In this document: piece by piece, positions 54,801 to 62,769 of the stretch
How the letters are laid out: each line of letters opens with the position of its first letter
How positions within the stretch are numbered: position 1 is the stretch's first letter
Assembly: GCF_900111685.1 (NCBI RefSeq)
Contig: NZ_FOHX01000019.1
Coordinates: 134,124 to 198,123 of the forward strand
Source: Nonomuraea wenchangensis
Lineage (GTDB): Bacteria > Actinomycetota > Actinomycetes > Streptosporangiales > Streptosporangiaceae
Direction: 5' to 3'
Length of the DNA stretch: 64,000 bases
Notes under the pieces: model-generated
Seen by the model: the letters and a program-made list of their open reading frames with translations, nothing else
Database searches by the model: none
Told to the model about the DNA's origin: nothing
Program-made: the position numbers and the translations under genes

Positions 54801-55542
54801 GGTCGCCGAACACCTGCGGAGAGGCCACCGGCAGGTCGGCGTACCAGTCGTAGAACGACAGCGCCTGGCCGCCGATCAGCGACAGGAACCGGGTCCCGAT
54901 CGCGTGCGACAACATCGACTGGCCGGGAATCGGGGTGAACCCGGCGATCCGGTCGGGACCGTGCTCCTTGATGGTGTGCACGTGGGCGGCGGCGATCATC
55001 TCCAGCGCCTCCTCCCAGGTGGTGCGCACCAGCCCGCCCTTGCCCCGCGCCTGCTGGTAGCGGCGCCGCCGCTCCGGGTCGCCGACGACGTCCGCCCAGG
55101 CCAGGACCGGGTCGCCGAGCCGCCTGCGGGCCTCGCGGTACATCTCCACGAGGACGCCGCGCGCGTACGGGTAGCGCACCCGGGTCGGGTGGTAGGTGTA
55201 CCAGGAGAACGCCGCTCCGCGCGGGCAACCGCGGGGCTCGTACTCGGGGCGGTCGGGGCCGGCCGTCGGATAGTCGGTCTCCTGGGTCTCCCAGGTGATG
55301 ATCCCGTCCTTGACGTAGACCTTCCACGAGCAGGAGCCCGTGCAGTTCACTCCGTGGGTGGACCGTACGATCTTGTCGTGCGCCCAGCGGTCGCGGTAGA
55401 AGATCTCGCCCGCCCGCCCGCCGCGGTAGGACACGTCCCTCAGGTCGTCGGAGTAGGTCCCCCGGCTGAAGAAGTCTCCGATCCGAAGGAGGGCTGTCGC
55501 GGCTCCCTCCTTGGGCTCCTCAGCCGTTCGCTCGTTGACCAT
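51832..55542 (-). CDS. narG: Respiratory nitrate reductase alpha subunit (NarG)
   Basis: A 1,236-residue molybdenum-bisMGD enzyme. The FS0 cluster ligands are H63, C67, C71 (STHGVNCTGSCSW) and C106 (PRGCPRG). WGSNVPVTRTPDAHW and the following PDYA segment lie at the cofactor pocket. It reduces nitrate to nitrite on the cytoplasmic side. The operon is narGHJI plus an HPP-family gene, all overlapping. Narks (narK-type transporters) and nitrate sensors are not in the window. Confidence 0.96.
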   Translation of the reverse strand: MVNERTAEEPKEGAATALLRIGDFFSRGTYSDDLRDVSYRGGRAGEIFYRDRWAHDKIVRSTHGVNCTGSCSWKVYVKDGIITWETQETDYPTAGPDRPEYEPRGCPRGAAFSWYTYHPTRVRYPYARGVLVEMYREARRRLGDPVLAWADVVGDPERRRRYQQARGKGGLVRTTWEEALEMIAAAHVHTIKEHGPDRIAGFTPIPGQSMLSHAIGTRFLSLIGGQALSFYDWYADLPVASPQVFGDQTDVPVSGDWWDAAYLMMWGSNVPVTRTPDAHWMVEARYNGQKVVVVSPDYADNSKFADDWLHPHPGTDGALAHAMGQVILRECFVERQVPYFLDYVRRFTDMPFLVRLEEKDGAYVPGRFLRATDLGGRHAAAENAEWRTVLLDEATGDVVVPSGSVADRWSHEDGRWNLDLGGVLPRLTLYGLPDAVGAEVLLPRFDTADGSGAVLRRGVPARRLTPGGPLVTTVYDLMLARYGVGRDGLPGDWPTGYDDAASPGTPAWQESITSVPAAAAIRTAREFAMTAESTDGRCMILMGAGTNHWFHSETTYRNFITLLLITGCIGRNGGGWAHYVGQEKCRPLTGWTTLATANDWKRPSRQMIGTGFYFLNTDQWRYDHFRADALASPLGKGHFAGMTAVDILAQSARLGWMPSYPTFDRNPLDLADEARASGRDPGEHIAGELAAGRLKFCAEDPDHPDNWPRILIAWRANLLGSSAKGAEYFQRHLLGTHSNLRATEAPEEVRPRDVRWRDPAPEGKLDLLLSLDFRMTSTTLLSDIVLPAATWYEKHDLNSTDMHPYVHSFNPAVEPPWQARTDFEIFNDIADVVSELAGRHLGTRHDLVATPFQHDTPGELGVPAGTARDWRTDGSTPVPGRTMPSMAIVERDYTAISAQMRTLGPLAASKGVPCKGVTYQVDHEIRQLGLANGVARGGPADGLPLIDTGKKACEAILALSGSTNGRLADQGFRTLARKVGGSGGLAGLAAADAGLRINYAATQAHPQTTITSPEWAGIETAERQYSAFTINTEHGKPWHTLTGRMHFFLDHEWVAELGENLPTYRPPLNMHRLFGEPVLGPDGAREVTVRYLTPHNKWSIHSEYQDNLIMLSLSRGGQVIWISPQDAEAIGVADNDWIEAVNRNGVVVARAIVSYRMPAGTVYMHHAQDRVIAVPKSETTGRRGGIHNSLTRVLVKPTHFIGGYAQLSFFPNYMGPVGTQRDEVTVIRRRAQKVEY

Positions 55543-55546
55543 GTCG

Positions 55547-55557
55547 TGTTATCTACC
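55547..55557 (-). promoter_or_regulatory. -10-like element directly upstream of narG
   Basis: On the minus strand GGTAGATAACA is present; TAGATA ends 7 bases before the narG ATG. There is no Shine-Dalgarno between, so narG may be translated from a leaderless mRNA. The same 11 bases lie upstream of the 56-residue gene. I see no clear FNR/CRP-type palindrome. Confidence 0.5.
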
Positions 55558-55759
55558 AACGGTGACGGAGAGCAACCGATCGGGAGCTTATATGTAATGC
55601 AATGACTCATGACCGGCGGCTTCGGTCGATCATCCTCGGACGTACCGGCGTGTCGGATGCTCATCACCTGGGCATCTCTGGTCTACTCTGCACTCAACCC
55701 GTAGTCATCGCCACTTGTCACTGTCGGTTCATCGGCCCTCTCCCCGACGGAGGAGACCC

Positions 55760-56638
55760 ATGCCCCGACACCTCGCCCTCACCCTCTGTGCCGCCCTTCG
55801 CCGTGGCGCCGCGCTCACCCTCGGGATCGCGCTCGGCCTCGGCACGGTGGCCGCCCCGCCCGCCTCGGCCGGGGCCTGGGCCTCGGCCACGCGCCCCGTG
55901 GACGTCGCGCACCGAGGCGCGTCCGCGTACGCCCCCGAGAACACCATCGCCGCCTTCCGCCTGGCCGAGGATCTGGGCGCGGACCTGTTCGAGCTCGACG
56001 TCCAGGAGACCAAGGACCACAAGCTGGTCCTGATGCACGACACCACCCTGTCCCGCACCACGAACGTGAAGGACGTCTATCCCGATCTGTCGCCGTGGCG
56101 CGTCGGCGACCTGACGCTCGCCCAGATCCGCCGCCTCGACGCCGGCTCCTGGGCCGGATCCCGGTACGCGGGCGAGCGGGTGCCCACGCTCGGCGACGCG
56201 CTCGACGCGATGGCCGGCTCCGGCATGGGCCTCCTCCTGGAGGTCAAGGCCCCGGAGCTCTACCCGGGCATCGAACGGCGCATCGCCGACGAGCTCCGCC
56301 GCCACCCCGCCTGGCAGGCGCCGGGCCGGCTCGTCGTGCAGTCGTTCGACTGGCAGTCGATGCGCGCCCTCCACAGCCACCTGCCGCAGGTGTCGATCGG
56401 GCTCCTCGGCACGCCACCGGCCGACGAACTGCCGCAGCTCGCGAAGTTCGCCGACCTCATCAACCCGTCGTACACCACGCTCACGGCCGCGTACGTCCAG
56501 CGCGTCCACGCCCTCGGCATGCGTACGCTCGCCTGGACCGTGGACAGCCCGACCGCCATGCGCACCCTGTTGGACCGGGGCGTGGACGGCATCATCACCA
56601 ACCGCCCCGACGTGCTCCGCGAACTCCTGGACTCCTGA
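55760..56638 (+). CDS. Secreted glycerophosphodiester phosphodiesterase
   Basis: A 292-residue protein with a Sec signal peptide (residues 1 to about 38, cut near ASA). The GDPD barrel shows HRGASAYAPENT (catalytic H and R), LFELDVQET (E-x-D metal ligands), LMHD and LLLEVKAP (EVK), with ITNRPD near the end. It hydrolyses glycerophosphodiesters to glycerol-3-phosphate, supplying phosphate and carbon outside the membrane. GGAGGAGA precedes the ATG. It is divergent from narG with a 217-bp gap and ends at a strong terminator. Confidence 0.92.
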   Translation: MPRHLALTLCAALRRGAALTLGIALGLGTVAAPPASAGAWASATRPVDVAHRGASAYAPENTIAAFRLAEDLGADLFELDVQETKDHKLVLMHDTTLSRTTNVKDVYPDLSPWRVGDLTLAQIRRLDAGSWAGSRYAGERVPTLGDALDAMAGSGMGLLLEVKAPELYPGIERRIADELRRHPAWQAPGRLVVQSFDWQSMRALHSHLPQVSIGLLGTPPADELPQLAKFADLINPSYTTLTAAYVQRVHALGMRTLAWTVDSPTAMRTLLDRGVDGIITNRPDVLRELLDS

Positions 56639-56650
56639 CCTGCCGTCCCC

Positions 56651-56686
56651 TGGCCAAGCACGTCAGGTGCTTGACGTACTTGGCCA
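56651..56686. terminator. Bidirectional terminator between glpQ-like gene and nrdJ
   Basis: A 15-bp stem with one mismatch (56651-56665 with 56672-56686) and a 6-base loop. A smaller second stem (CCGGGC at 56697-56702 with GCCCGG) follows. Convergent genes lie on both sides. Confidence 0.85.
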
Positions 56687-56724
56687 GAGCGGCTGACCGG
56701 GCATCTCTCGCCCGGCGCCCCTGA

Positions 56725-59577
56725 TCAGCTGCAGCCGCTGGTGGAGCCGCAGCCCTCGCAGACGTAGCAGCTGCCCGCCGGACGCATCTTGGTGCCGCAG
56801 GTCATGCAGAGCGGAGCGTCGGCGACGAAGCGCCGGTGGCTCTCCAGCGTCAGCTCCTGACCCGTCGCCGCCGACTCCGGCTCGGCCTCGGCGGCCTGCT
56901 TGGGCTTCTGCTTCTCCTCGATGGGCGCCGACTGGGCCAGCGCCTCACGGTCCACCGCCTCCTGCAGCGCCGCCGGGTCCTCCCCGCGCTGCTGCGCGGC
57001 CCGCTCCGCCGCCGAGAACAGGCCGAGGGCGGCCCGCTCGTCGTACGGCAGGTAGTCGAGGGCCAGGCGGCGGAAGATGTAGTCCATGACGGACGCGGCC
57101 ATCCGGATGTCCGGGTCGTCCGTCATGCCGGCCGGCTCGAAGCGCATGTTGACGAACTTGGAGACGTACGTCTCCAGCGGCACGCCGTACTGGAGCCCTA
57201 TCGAGATCGCGACCGAGAAGGCGTCCATGACGCCCGCCAGCGTCGACCCCTGCTTGGACATCTTGAGGAACACCTCGCCGAGCCCGTCGTCGGGGTAGGA
57301 CGAGGCGGTCATGTAGCCCTTGGCGCCGCCCACCGTGAAGCGGGTGGTGGTGCTCGGCCGCTGGTTGGGCATGCGCCGGCGGGTCGGCCGGTTGACCTCG
57401 ATGACCTTGATCTCCGGCTCGGCGGCCTCCACGACCTCCGCGACCGGCTCCTCCTTCTTGGCGCCGTTGCCGACCGAGAGCGGCTGGCCGACCTTGCAGT
57501 TGTCGCGGTAGACGGCCAGCGCCTTCAGGCCGAGCTTCCAGCCCTCCATGTAGACCTGCGCGATGTCGTCGATCGTCGCCGACTCCGGCAGGTTGACCGT
57601 CTTGGAGATCGCGCCGGACAGGAACGGCTGCGTGGCCGCCATCATGCGCACGTGGCCCATGGGAGCGATCGCCCGCTCGCCCATCGCGCAGTCGAACACC
57701 TCGTAGTGCTCCTGGCGCAGCCCCGGCGCGTCGACGACGTGGCCGTGCTCGGCGATGTACTCGACGATGGCCTCGATCTGCTCCTGCTGGTAGCCGAGCA
57801 GCGTGAGCGCCCGCGGGATCGTCTGGTTGACGATCTGCATGGAACCGCCGCCGACGAGCTTCTTGAACTTGACCAGCGCCAGGTCGGGCTCGATGCCGGT
57901 CGTGTCGCAGTCCATCATGAGGCCGATCGTGCCCGTGGGGGCGAGCAGGCTGGCCTGGGCGTTGCGGTAGCCGTTCTTCTCGCCCAGCTTGAGGCACTCC
58001 GACCACTGGTGAGACGCCTCGGTGTGGATCGCGGCGTCCATGGTGCCGACCGTGCGCAGGCTGTCGTTCGCCGCGGCGTGCTTGCGCATGACGCGCTTGT
58101 GCGGCTCGGCGTTCCTGGCGTAGCCCTCGTACGCGCCCACGACCCCGGCCAGCTCGGCGCTGCGCCGGTAGGACACGCCGGTCATCAGGGACGTGATCGC
58201 CGCGGCCACGGCCCGGCCGCCGTCGGAGTCGTAGGCGTAGCCGGTCGCCATGAGCAGCGCGCCCAGGTTGGCGTAGCCGATGCCGAGCTGCCGGTAGGCG
58301 CGCGTCGTCTCGCCGATCTTCTCGGTCGGGAAGTCGGCGAAGGAGATCGAGATGTCCATCGCGGTGATGATCAGCTCGGTCAGCTTGACGAAGTCGGCGA
58401 CGTCGAAGGTGTTGTCGTCCTTGAGGAACTTCAGCAGGTTGATGCTGGCCAGGTTGCAGGAGGAGTTGTCCAGGTGGACGTACTCGCTGCACGGGTTGCT
58501 GGCGGTGATGCGGCCGGTCTCGGGGGTGGTGTGCCAGTCGTTGATCGTGTCGTCGTACTGGACGCCGGGGTCGGCGCACTCCCAGGCGGCCTTCGCCATC
58601 TTCTGGAACAGGTCCCTGGCGTCGATCTCCTCGATGACCTCGCCGGTGAGGCGGGCGCGCAGGCCGAACTTCTCGCCCTTCTCCACCGCGTGCATGAACT
58701 CGTCGGAGACGCGCACGGAGTTGTTGGCGTTCTGGTACTGGACGGAGACGATGTCCTTGCCGCCCAGGTCCATGTCGAAGCCGGCGTCGCGCAGCGCGCG
58801 GACCTTGTCCTCCTCGCGCGCCTTGGTCTCGATGAACTCCTCGATGTCGGGGTGGTCGACGTCGAGGACGACCATCTTGGCCGCCCGGCGGGTCGCGCCG
58901 CCCGACTTGATCGTGCCCGCGGAGGCGTCCGCGCCGCGCATGAAGCTCACCGGGCCGCTGGCGGTGCCGCCGCTGCTGAGCAGCTCCTTGGACGAACGGA
59001 TGCGGGACAGGTTGACCCCCGACCCCGAGCCGCCCTTGAAGATCACGCCTTCTTCCTTGTACCACTCCAGGATCGACTCCATCGTGTCGTCCACGGAGAG
59101 GATGAAGCACGCGCTCACCTGCTGCGGCGACTGCGTCCCCACGTTGAACCACACCGGCGAGTTGAACGCGAACACCTGGTGCGCCAGGGCGTGCTTCAGC
59201 TCGTGGTCGAAGATCTCGGCGTCCTCGTCGGTGGCGAAGTAGCCGTGCTCGATGCCCGTACGGGTGTAGACGCCCACGACCCGGTCGATCAGCTGCTTCA
59301 GGCTCCACTCGCGCTGCGGCGTGCCCACCGCGCCGCGGAAGTACTTGGTGGTCACGATGTTGGCCGCGTTGACCGACCAGAACTCGGGGAACTCGACGCC
59401 CCGCTGCTCGAAGTTCACCGAGCCGTCGCGCCAGTTGGTCATGACGACGTCGCGGCGCTCCCACTGGATCTCGTCATACGGGTGCACGCCCGGCTTGGTG
59501 AAGATCCGCTTCATCTTCAGTCCCTTGCGCGGACGCTTGCCCCCGCGCGCCACTGAACCGCTGGCCGTCTCCGTCAC
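56725..59577 (-). CDS. nrdJ: Vitamin B12-dependent (class II) ribonucleotide reductase
   Basis: A 950-residue class II reductase. Typical blocks are SPVWFNVGT, ACFILSVDDTMESIL, NPCSEYVHLDNSSCNLASIN and APTGTIGLMMDCDTTGIEPD. The C-terminus has a zinc-ribbon-like CMTCGTKM and a redox-active-type SCYVCEGCG tail. It makes deoxynucleotides with adenosylcobalamin and works with or without oxygen. Its GTG start overlaps the nrdR stop (GTGA), so the two are co-translated. An internal ATG at residue 22 is a less likely start. Confidence 0.96.
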   Translation of the reverse strand: MTETASGSVARGGKRPRKGLKMKRIFTKPGVHPYDEIQWERRDVVMTNWRDGSVNFEQRGVEFPEFWSVNAANIVTTKYFRGAVGTPQREWSLKQLIDRVVGVYTRTGIEHGYFATDEDAEIFDHELKHALAHQVFAFNSPVWFNVGTQSPQQVSACFILSVDDTMESILEWYKEEGVIFKGGSGSGVNLSRIRSSKELLSSGGTASGPVSFMRGADASAGTIKSGGATRRAAKMVVLDVDHPDIEEFIETKAREEDKVRALRDAGFDMDLGGKDIVSVQYQNANNSVRVSDEFMHAVEKGEKFGLRARLTGEVIEEIDARDLFQKMAKAAWECADPGVQYDDTINDWHTTPETGRITASNPCSEYVHLDNSSCNLASINLLKFLKDDNTFDVADFVKLTELIITAMDISISFADFPTEKIGETTRAYRQLGIGYANLGALLMATGYAYDSDGGRAVAAAITSLMTGVSYRRSAELAGVVGAYEGYARNAEPHKRVMRKHAAANDSLRTVGTMDAAIHTEASHQWSECLKLGEKNGYRNAQASLLAPTGTIGLMMDCDTTGIEPDLALVKFKKLVGGGSMQIVNQTIPRALTLLGYQQEQIEAIVEYIAEHGHVVDAPGLRQEHYEVFDCAMGERAIAPMGHVRMMAATQPFLSGAISKTVNLPESATIDDIAQVYMEGWKLGLKALAVYRDNCKVGQPLSVGNGAKKEEPVAEVVEAAEPEIKVIEVNRPTRRRMPNQRPSTTTRFTVGGAKGYMTASSYPDDGLGEVFLKMSKQGSTLAGVMDAFSVAISIGLQYGVPLETYVSKFVNMRFEPAGMTDDPDIRMAASVMDYIFRRLALDYLPYDERAALGLFSAAERAAQQRGEDPAALQEAVDREALAQSAPIEEKQKPKQAAEAEPESAATGQELTLESHRRFVADAPLCMTCGTKMRPAGSCYVCEGCGSTSGCS

Positions 59578-60029
59578 GACTCCCCCTTCTCCGCCTTCAA
59601 CTGCCTGATCTCGGCCTCGAAGTCCGCCAGGCTCTCGAAACCGCGGTACACCGATGCGAACCGCAGGTAGGCCACCTCGTCGAGGTCCCGCAGCGGGCCC
59701 AGGATGGCCAGGCCCACCTCGTTGGACGGGATCTCGGCCGCGCCCTTGGCCCTGATGGCCTCCTCAACCCGCTGCCCGAGCTGAGCCAGTGAATCCTCAC
59801 TGACCGGCCTGCCCTGACACGCCCGCCGCACGCCCGCGACGACCTTGTCCCGTGAGAACGGCTCCGTCACCCCGCTGCGTTTGCTCACCATGAGCAGTAC
59901 GGTCTCCTGGGTGGTGAAGCGGCGCCCACATTCCGGACAGGTGCGGCGTCTCCTGATGGCCGCGCCGTCATCCGTGGAGCGGCTGTCGATGACCCTGGTG
60001 TCAGGGTGGCGACAGAACGGACAGTGCAC
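59574..60029 (-). CDS. nrdR: Transcriptional repressor NrdR
   Basis: A 151-residue regulator with an N-terminal zinc ribbon (C3-x2-C6, C31-x2-C34 in HCPFC and CPECGRRF) and an ATP-cone domain (VTEPFSRDKVVAGVRRAC). NrdR senses ATP/dATP and represses ribonucleotide reductase genes. The GTG at 60029 has GGAGGCGAG upstream; an ATG 30 bp earlier lacks a site. It heads the nrdR-nrdJ operon, with paired NrdR-type boxes about 115-145 bp upstream. Confidence 0.96.
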   Translation of the reverse strand: MHCPFCRHPDTRVIDSRSTDDGAAIRRRRTCPECGRRFTTQETVLLMVSKRSGVTEPFSRDKVVAGVRRACQGRPVSEDSLAQLGQRVEEAIRAKGAAEIPSNEVGLAILGPLRDLDEVAYLRFASVYRGFESLADFEAEIRQLKAEKGES

Positions 60030-60141
60030 GCGCTCGCCTCCTGGACCCGGCCACCACAACGCTCCGCCAGACCGTCATGACGGGACGCTCGCGCACACCC
60101 CATGGAGAACCATGGAGCGGTCACGGAAACACAAGGTGTGG

Positions 60142-60175
60142 TGAACTACATCGGTGTAACTACTAGATGTTGTGG
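60142..60175. promoter_or_regulatory. Paired NrdR-box-like sites upstream of nrdRJ
   Basis: Two copies of a GATGTwGT-type core are present: TGAACTACATCGGTGT (60142-60157) and ACTAGATGTTGTGG (60162-60175), in opposite orientations and about two helical turns apart. Tandem NrdR boxes in front of nrd operons are the known pattern, so this probably mediates self-regulation. Confidence 0.6.
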
Positions 60176-60499
60176 TCCAACCGTAGAAGCGAGCGACCAT
60201 GAACGCAAGTTGAGCGAGGCCGCCCGACCGAAGTCGCTGATCAGCCCCCGCGTCTCCGGAGGCGTCCGGCGTGTCGTCCCGGAGGGCGTCACATCCCTTG
60301 CTGACCGCCACGGTGGTGAACAAACCTCACAACGGTACCGGACACCTCAACGTGCCCGGCCGCCTCCGCGATTCCCCTGGCCAAAGGCCCTTTTACGGGA
60401 TGAGACGCATCCGCAAATGGGCGTAGCTCGCACACGACTCGCCACCACGACCCCACCGACCCCGGCCGCGCCTCCCCTGGGCACGTACAACCGGTCGCC
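60176..60499. other. Intergenic region with no recognised feature
   Basis: About 320 bp between the NrdR-type boxes and the stop of the lexA-divergent gene. Short open frames on both strands lack ribosome sites and family motifs. GGCC-AAA-GGCC near 60380 is a weak hairpin that might end transcription of the upstream gene. Nothing else is supported. Confidence 0.5.
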
Positions 60500-61654
60500 C
60501 TACCGGATGGTGAAGGCGCCAGGTAAGCCGCCGAGCCGCGCGGGCTCCTCCACCGCACCTCCGGAACCCTTGCCCCCGGACAGCACGTCGGCGGCCTCCC
60601 CCAGCGCGTGCACCGCCACCGAGGGGAGCCCGGCGTGTCCAGGCGCCGTGGCCTTCACCGCCGCGTGGCCGGCCGCCCGGGTGCCGAGCCAGAACCCGCC
60701 GAGCGACAACAACACCATCGCGACGACCACCACGGCCCGCCCGCGTCGCGTCAACCGCACCGGCGGCGGCGCCACCTCCGCCCGCCGGCGAACCGCGCCC
60801 AGCCGGCTGCGCCGCCCCCTCGGACGCCCGCCGCCCGCAACCGGCCGTCCCCACCGTGCTCCGCCACGCGAGCCCGCCGCGACACCACTCCCGGCCGAGG
60901 AGAGCCCGCGCCCACCGGACGTGCCACCGCCCGTCGAAGCCGGGAGGACGACACCCCGTCCAGCCGCCTCGGAGCCGCCACGGGCACCAGACACGGCGCC
61001 CCTGCCTCGGGACTTGATCGCAGCATCCCGCGGCAACGCGGTTGCACCTTTGGTGAAGCGGCGGGGGCGTCTGAGTCCGAGGCGGAATCGTCCGCCGGTT
61101 CCGGGCCCTCCCCGACCCGTACCGGCCTTCGACGATCCTCGCCGCCCCTCGCCCCGAGCAACCCGCTCCTCCCGCCGTCGACCTCCGGGCCCGTCGGCAG
61201 CGCTCCCTGCCGAACCCTGGGCGGGGGCGGGAGCGTCGTCCGGCCGCCTCGGGCCGGGTATGCGGCGGCCCGCTGTCGACCCCCGCCTCACCGCTTTCAG
61301 CGAGCCACGCGTCTCGGACGAGCCCTCGACTCCGGGACGACGACGTACGGACGCCCGCCGGCGGTCCTCGCGACCCGGAGGCGGCTCCTCGCAGGCGCCG
61401 TCCTCGTCCGGGCGGGGCGGCGGCACCAGGCGCAAATGGGGCCTCCCCTGCCCCGAGCGGCCGCCAGGCGAAGAGCCGTCGCGCCTTCCCGAACCGCCCG
61501 GAAGGAACCCCAACCTCTTGCCGGAATTTCCGCGGGACCCGGCCTCCGCCCGCGTATTGTCTGGACGTCGGTCCTTGCCCTGCGTGGCGTCGGCGATGAG
61601 CGTGAGGCGTTTGGCGTCTTCGCTGGTCGTGTCCGTGTTTGTGGTCGTTCGCAT
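60500..61654 (-). CDS. Basic low-complexity protein with C-terminal TM, divergent from lexA (divS/chiZ position)
   Basis: A 384-residue protein. GGGAGG lies 6 bases before the ATG. The N-terminus (TSEDAKRLTLIADATQ) is polar; the next about 270 residues are Arg/Gly/Pro/Ser-rich and probably disordered. One membrane helix follows (AVVVVAMVLLSLGGFWLG, about residues 304-322), preceded by the positive RLTRRGR. The last about 50 residues are outside and small. In Mycobacterium (Rv2719c/ChiZ) and Corynebacterium (DivS) the gene in this exact place, between nrdR and divergent lexA, is an SOS-induced cell-division inhibitor; relatives carry LysM. No LysM is visible in any frame here. I infer an equivalent role. 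Confidence 0.6.
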   Translation of the reverse strand: MRTTTNTDTTSEDAKRLTLIADATQGKDRRPDNTRAEAGSRGNSGKRLGFLPGGSGRRDGSSPGGRSGQGRPHLRLVPPPRPDEDGACEEPPPGREDRRRASVRRRPGVEGSSETRGSLKAVRRGSTAGRRIPGPRRPDDAPAPAQGSAGSAADGPGGRRREERVARGEGRRGSSKAGTGRGGPGTGGRFRLGLRRPRRFTKGATALPRDAAIKSRGRGAVSGARGGSEAAGRGVVLPASTGGGTSGGRGLSSAGSGVAAGSRGGARWGRPVAGGGRPRGRRSRLGAVRRRAEVAPPPVRLTRRGRAVVVVAMVLLSLGGFWLGTRAAGHAAVKATAPGHAGLPSVAVHALGEAADVLSGGKGSGGAVEEPARLGGLPGAFTIR

Positions 61655-61722
61655 GGTTGACCTCCCGCCGTGTGGCCCGAGGAAAAGGCCAAATAAGATC
61701 AGCAAATCGAACACGGTGTCGA

Positions 61723-61738
61723 TCGAACTCCCGTACGA
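61723..61738. promoter_or_regulatory. SOS box 1 (LexA site) between lexA and the divergent gene
   Basis: TCGAACTCCCGTACGA matches the actinobacterial LexA site TCGAAC-N4-GTTCGA with one mismatch. It lies about 70 bp upstream of the divergent minus-strand gene and about 150 bp upstream of lexA. Confidence 0.6.
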
Positions 61739-61775
61739 TGTTGTACACCACACTGGCCCCAATTTCGAGGAAGAC

Positions 61776-61791
61776 TCGAACAATTGTTTGA
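61776..61791. promoter_or_regulatory. SOS box 2 (LexA site) upstream of lexA
   Basis: TCGAACAATTGTTTGA matches TCGAAC-N4-GTTCGA with one change and is a near-perfect palindrome. It lies 99 bp before the lexA ATG in an AT-rich stretch, so LexA self-repression is likely. Confidence 0.78.
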
Positions 61792-61890
61792 AGATGATCT
61801 TCATTCGAGATACGGTCGCGGTGTGCTACATGAAGACCACAGAACGGGAGCTTCGCCGGTGAGGCGGGCATCCGGGCGAGGAGGAGCAGC

Positions 61891-62598
61891 ATGACCGAGC
61901 GGGATGACGCGAACGGGGTCAGCGACCTCGCGGTGCGCCGACGCGACTCCCTGGGCCTGACGCCCAGGCAGCGCAAGATCCTGGAAGTGATCCGCGACTC
62001 GGTGCAGCAGCGCGGATATCCGCCCTCCATGCGGGAGATCGGCGAGGCCGTGCAGTTGACGAGCACCTCCAGCGTGTCCCATCAGCTGACGGCTTTGCAG
62101 CGCAAGGGCTACCTGCGGCGCGACCCGCACCGCCCCCGCGCTTTGGAGGTGCGCCTGCCGGGCGAGCCCGTGATGTGGGTCGACCCCGACGCCACGGACG
62201 AGGAGCTGACGGTCAGCCGCCCCACCGCCGCCTACGTCCCGCTCGTCGGGCGCATCGCCGCCGGTGGGCCCATCCTGGCCGAGGAGAGCGTCGAGGACGT
62301 CTTCGCGCTGCCGAAGCAGCTCGTCGGCGAGGGCACCCTGTTCCTCCTGCAGGTCGCCGGTGACTCGATGATCGACGCCGCCATCGCCGACGGCGACTGG
62401 GTCGTCGTACGCCAGCAGCCGGTCGCCGAGAGCGGCGACATCGTGGCCGCCATGATCGAGGGCGAGGCCACGGTCAAGACGTTCAAGCGCAAGGACGGGC
62501 ACATCTGGCTGGTCCCCCACAACCCGAACTACGAGCCGATCCCCGGCGACGAGGCCAGCGTCCTGGGCAAGGTCGTGGCGGTCCTGCGCCGGCTCTGA
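61891..62598 (+). CDS. lexA: SOS-response repressor LexA
   Basis: A 235-residue repressor-protease. The winged helix includes LTPRQRKILEVIRDSV and SMREIGEAVQLTSTSSVSHQL. The self-cleavage site is A124-G125 (IAAGGPIL), with catalytic S159 (GDSMID) and K196 (TVKTFKRK). RecA filaments on single-stranded DNA trigger cleavage and so derepress repair genes. GAGGAGGAG precedes the ATG. Two SOS boxes lie upstream. Confidence 0.97.
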   Translation: MTERDDANGVSDLAVRRRDSLGLTPRQRKILEVIRDSVQQRGYPPSMREIGEAVQLTSTSSVSHQLTALQRKGYLRRDPHRPRALEVRLPGEPVMWVDPDATDEELTVSRPTAAYVPLVGRIAAGGPILAEESVEDVFALPKQLVGEGTLFLLQVAGDSMIDAAIADGDWVVVRQQPVAESGDIVAAMIEGEATVKTFKRKDGHIWLVPHNPNYEPIPGDEASVLGKVVAVLRRL

Positions 62599-62769
62599 CG
62601 GCGGCCGGCTGTCGGCGGGAAGCGGGCGGAGTCCGGGGCACCTCGTCCGCCGCGCCACTGCCTGGCCTTTCTGTTCTGGCGCACACCAGAAGCTGGTTGA
62701 CGCTCCCGAGCCCGACCGGAAACCGGAGACCGGGGTACGGCACCGCACCGCCGACCCCGGCCCGCCCCG

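Noticed and set aside
60075..60323. 82-codon minus-strand frame over the NrdR boxes
   Set aside because: It spans the nrdR promoter, lacks a ribosome site and has no recognisable motif.
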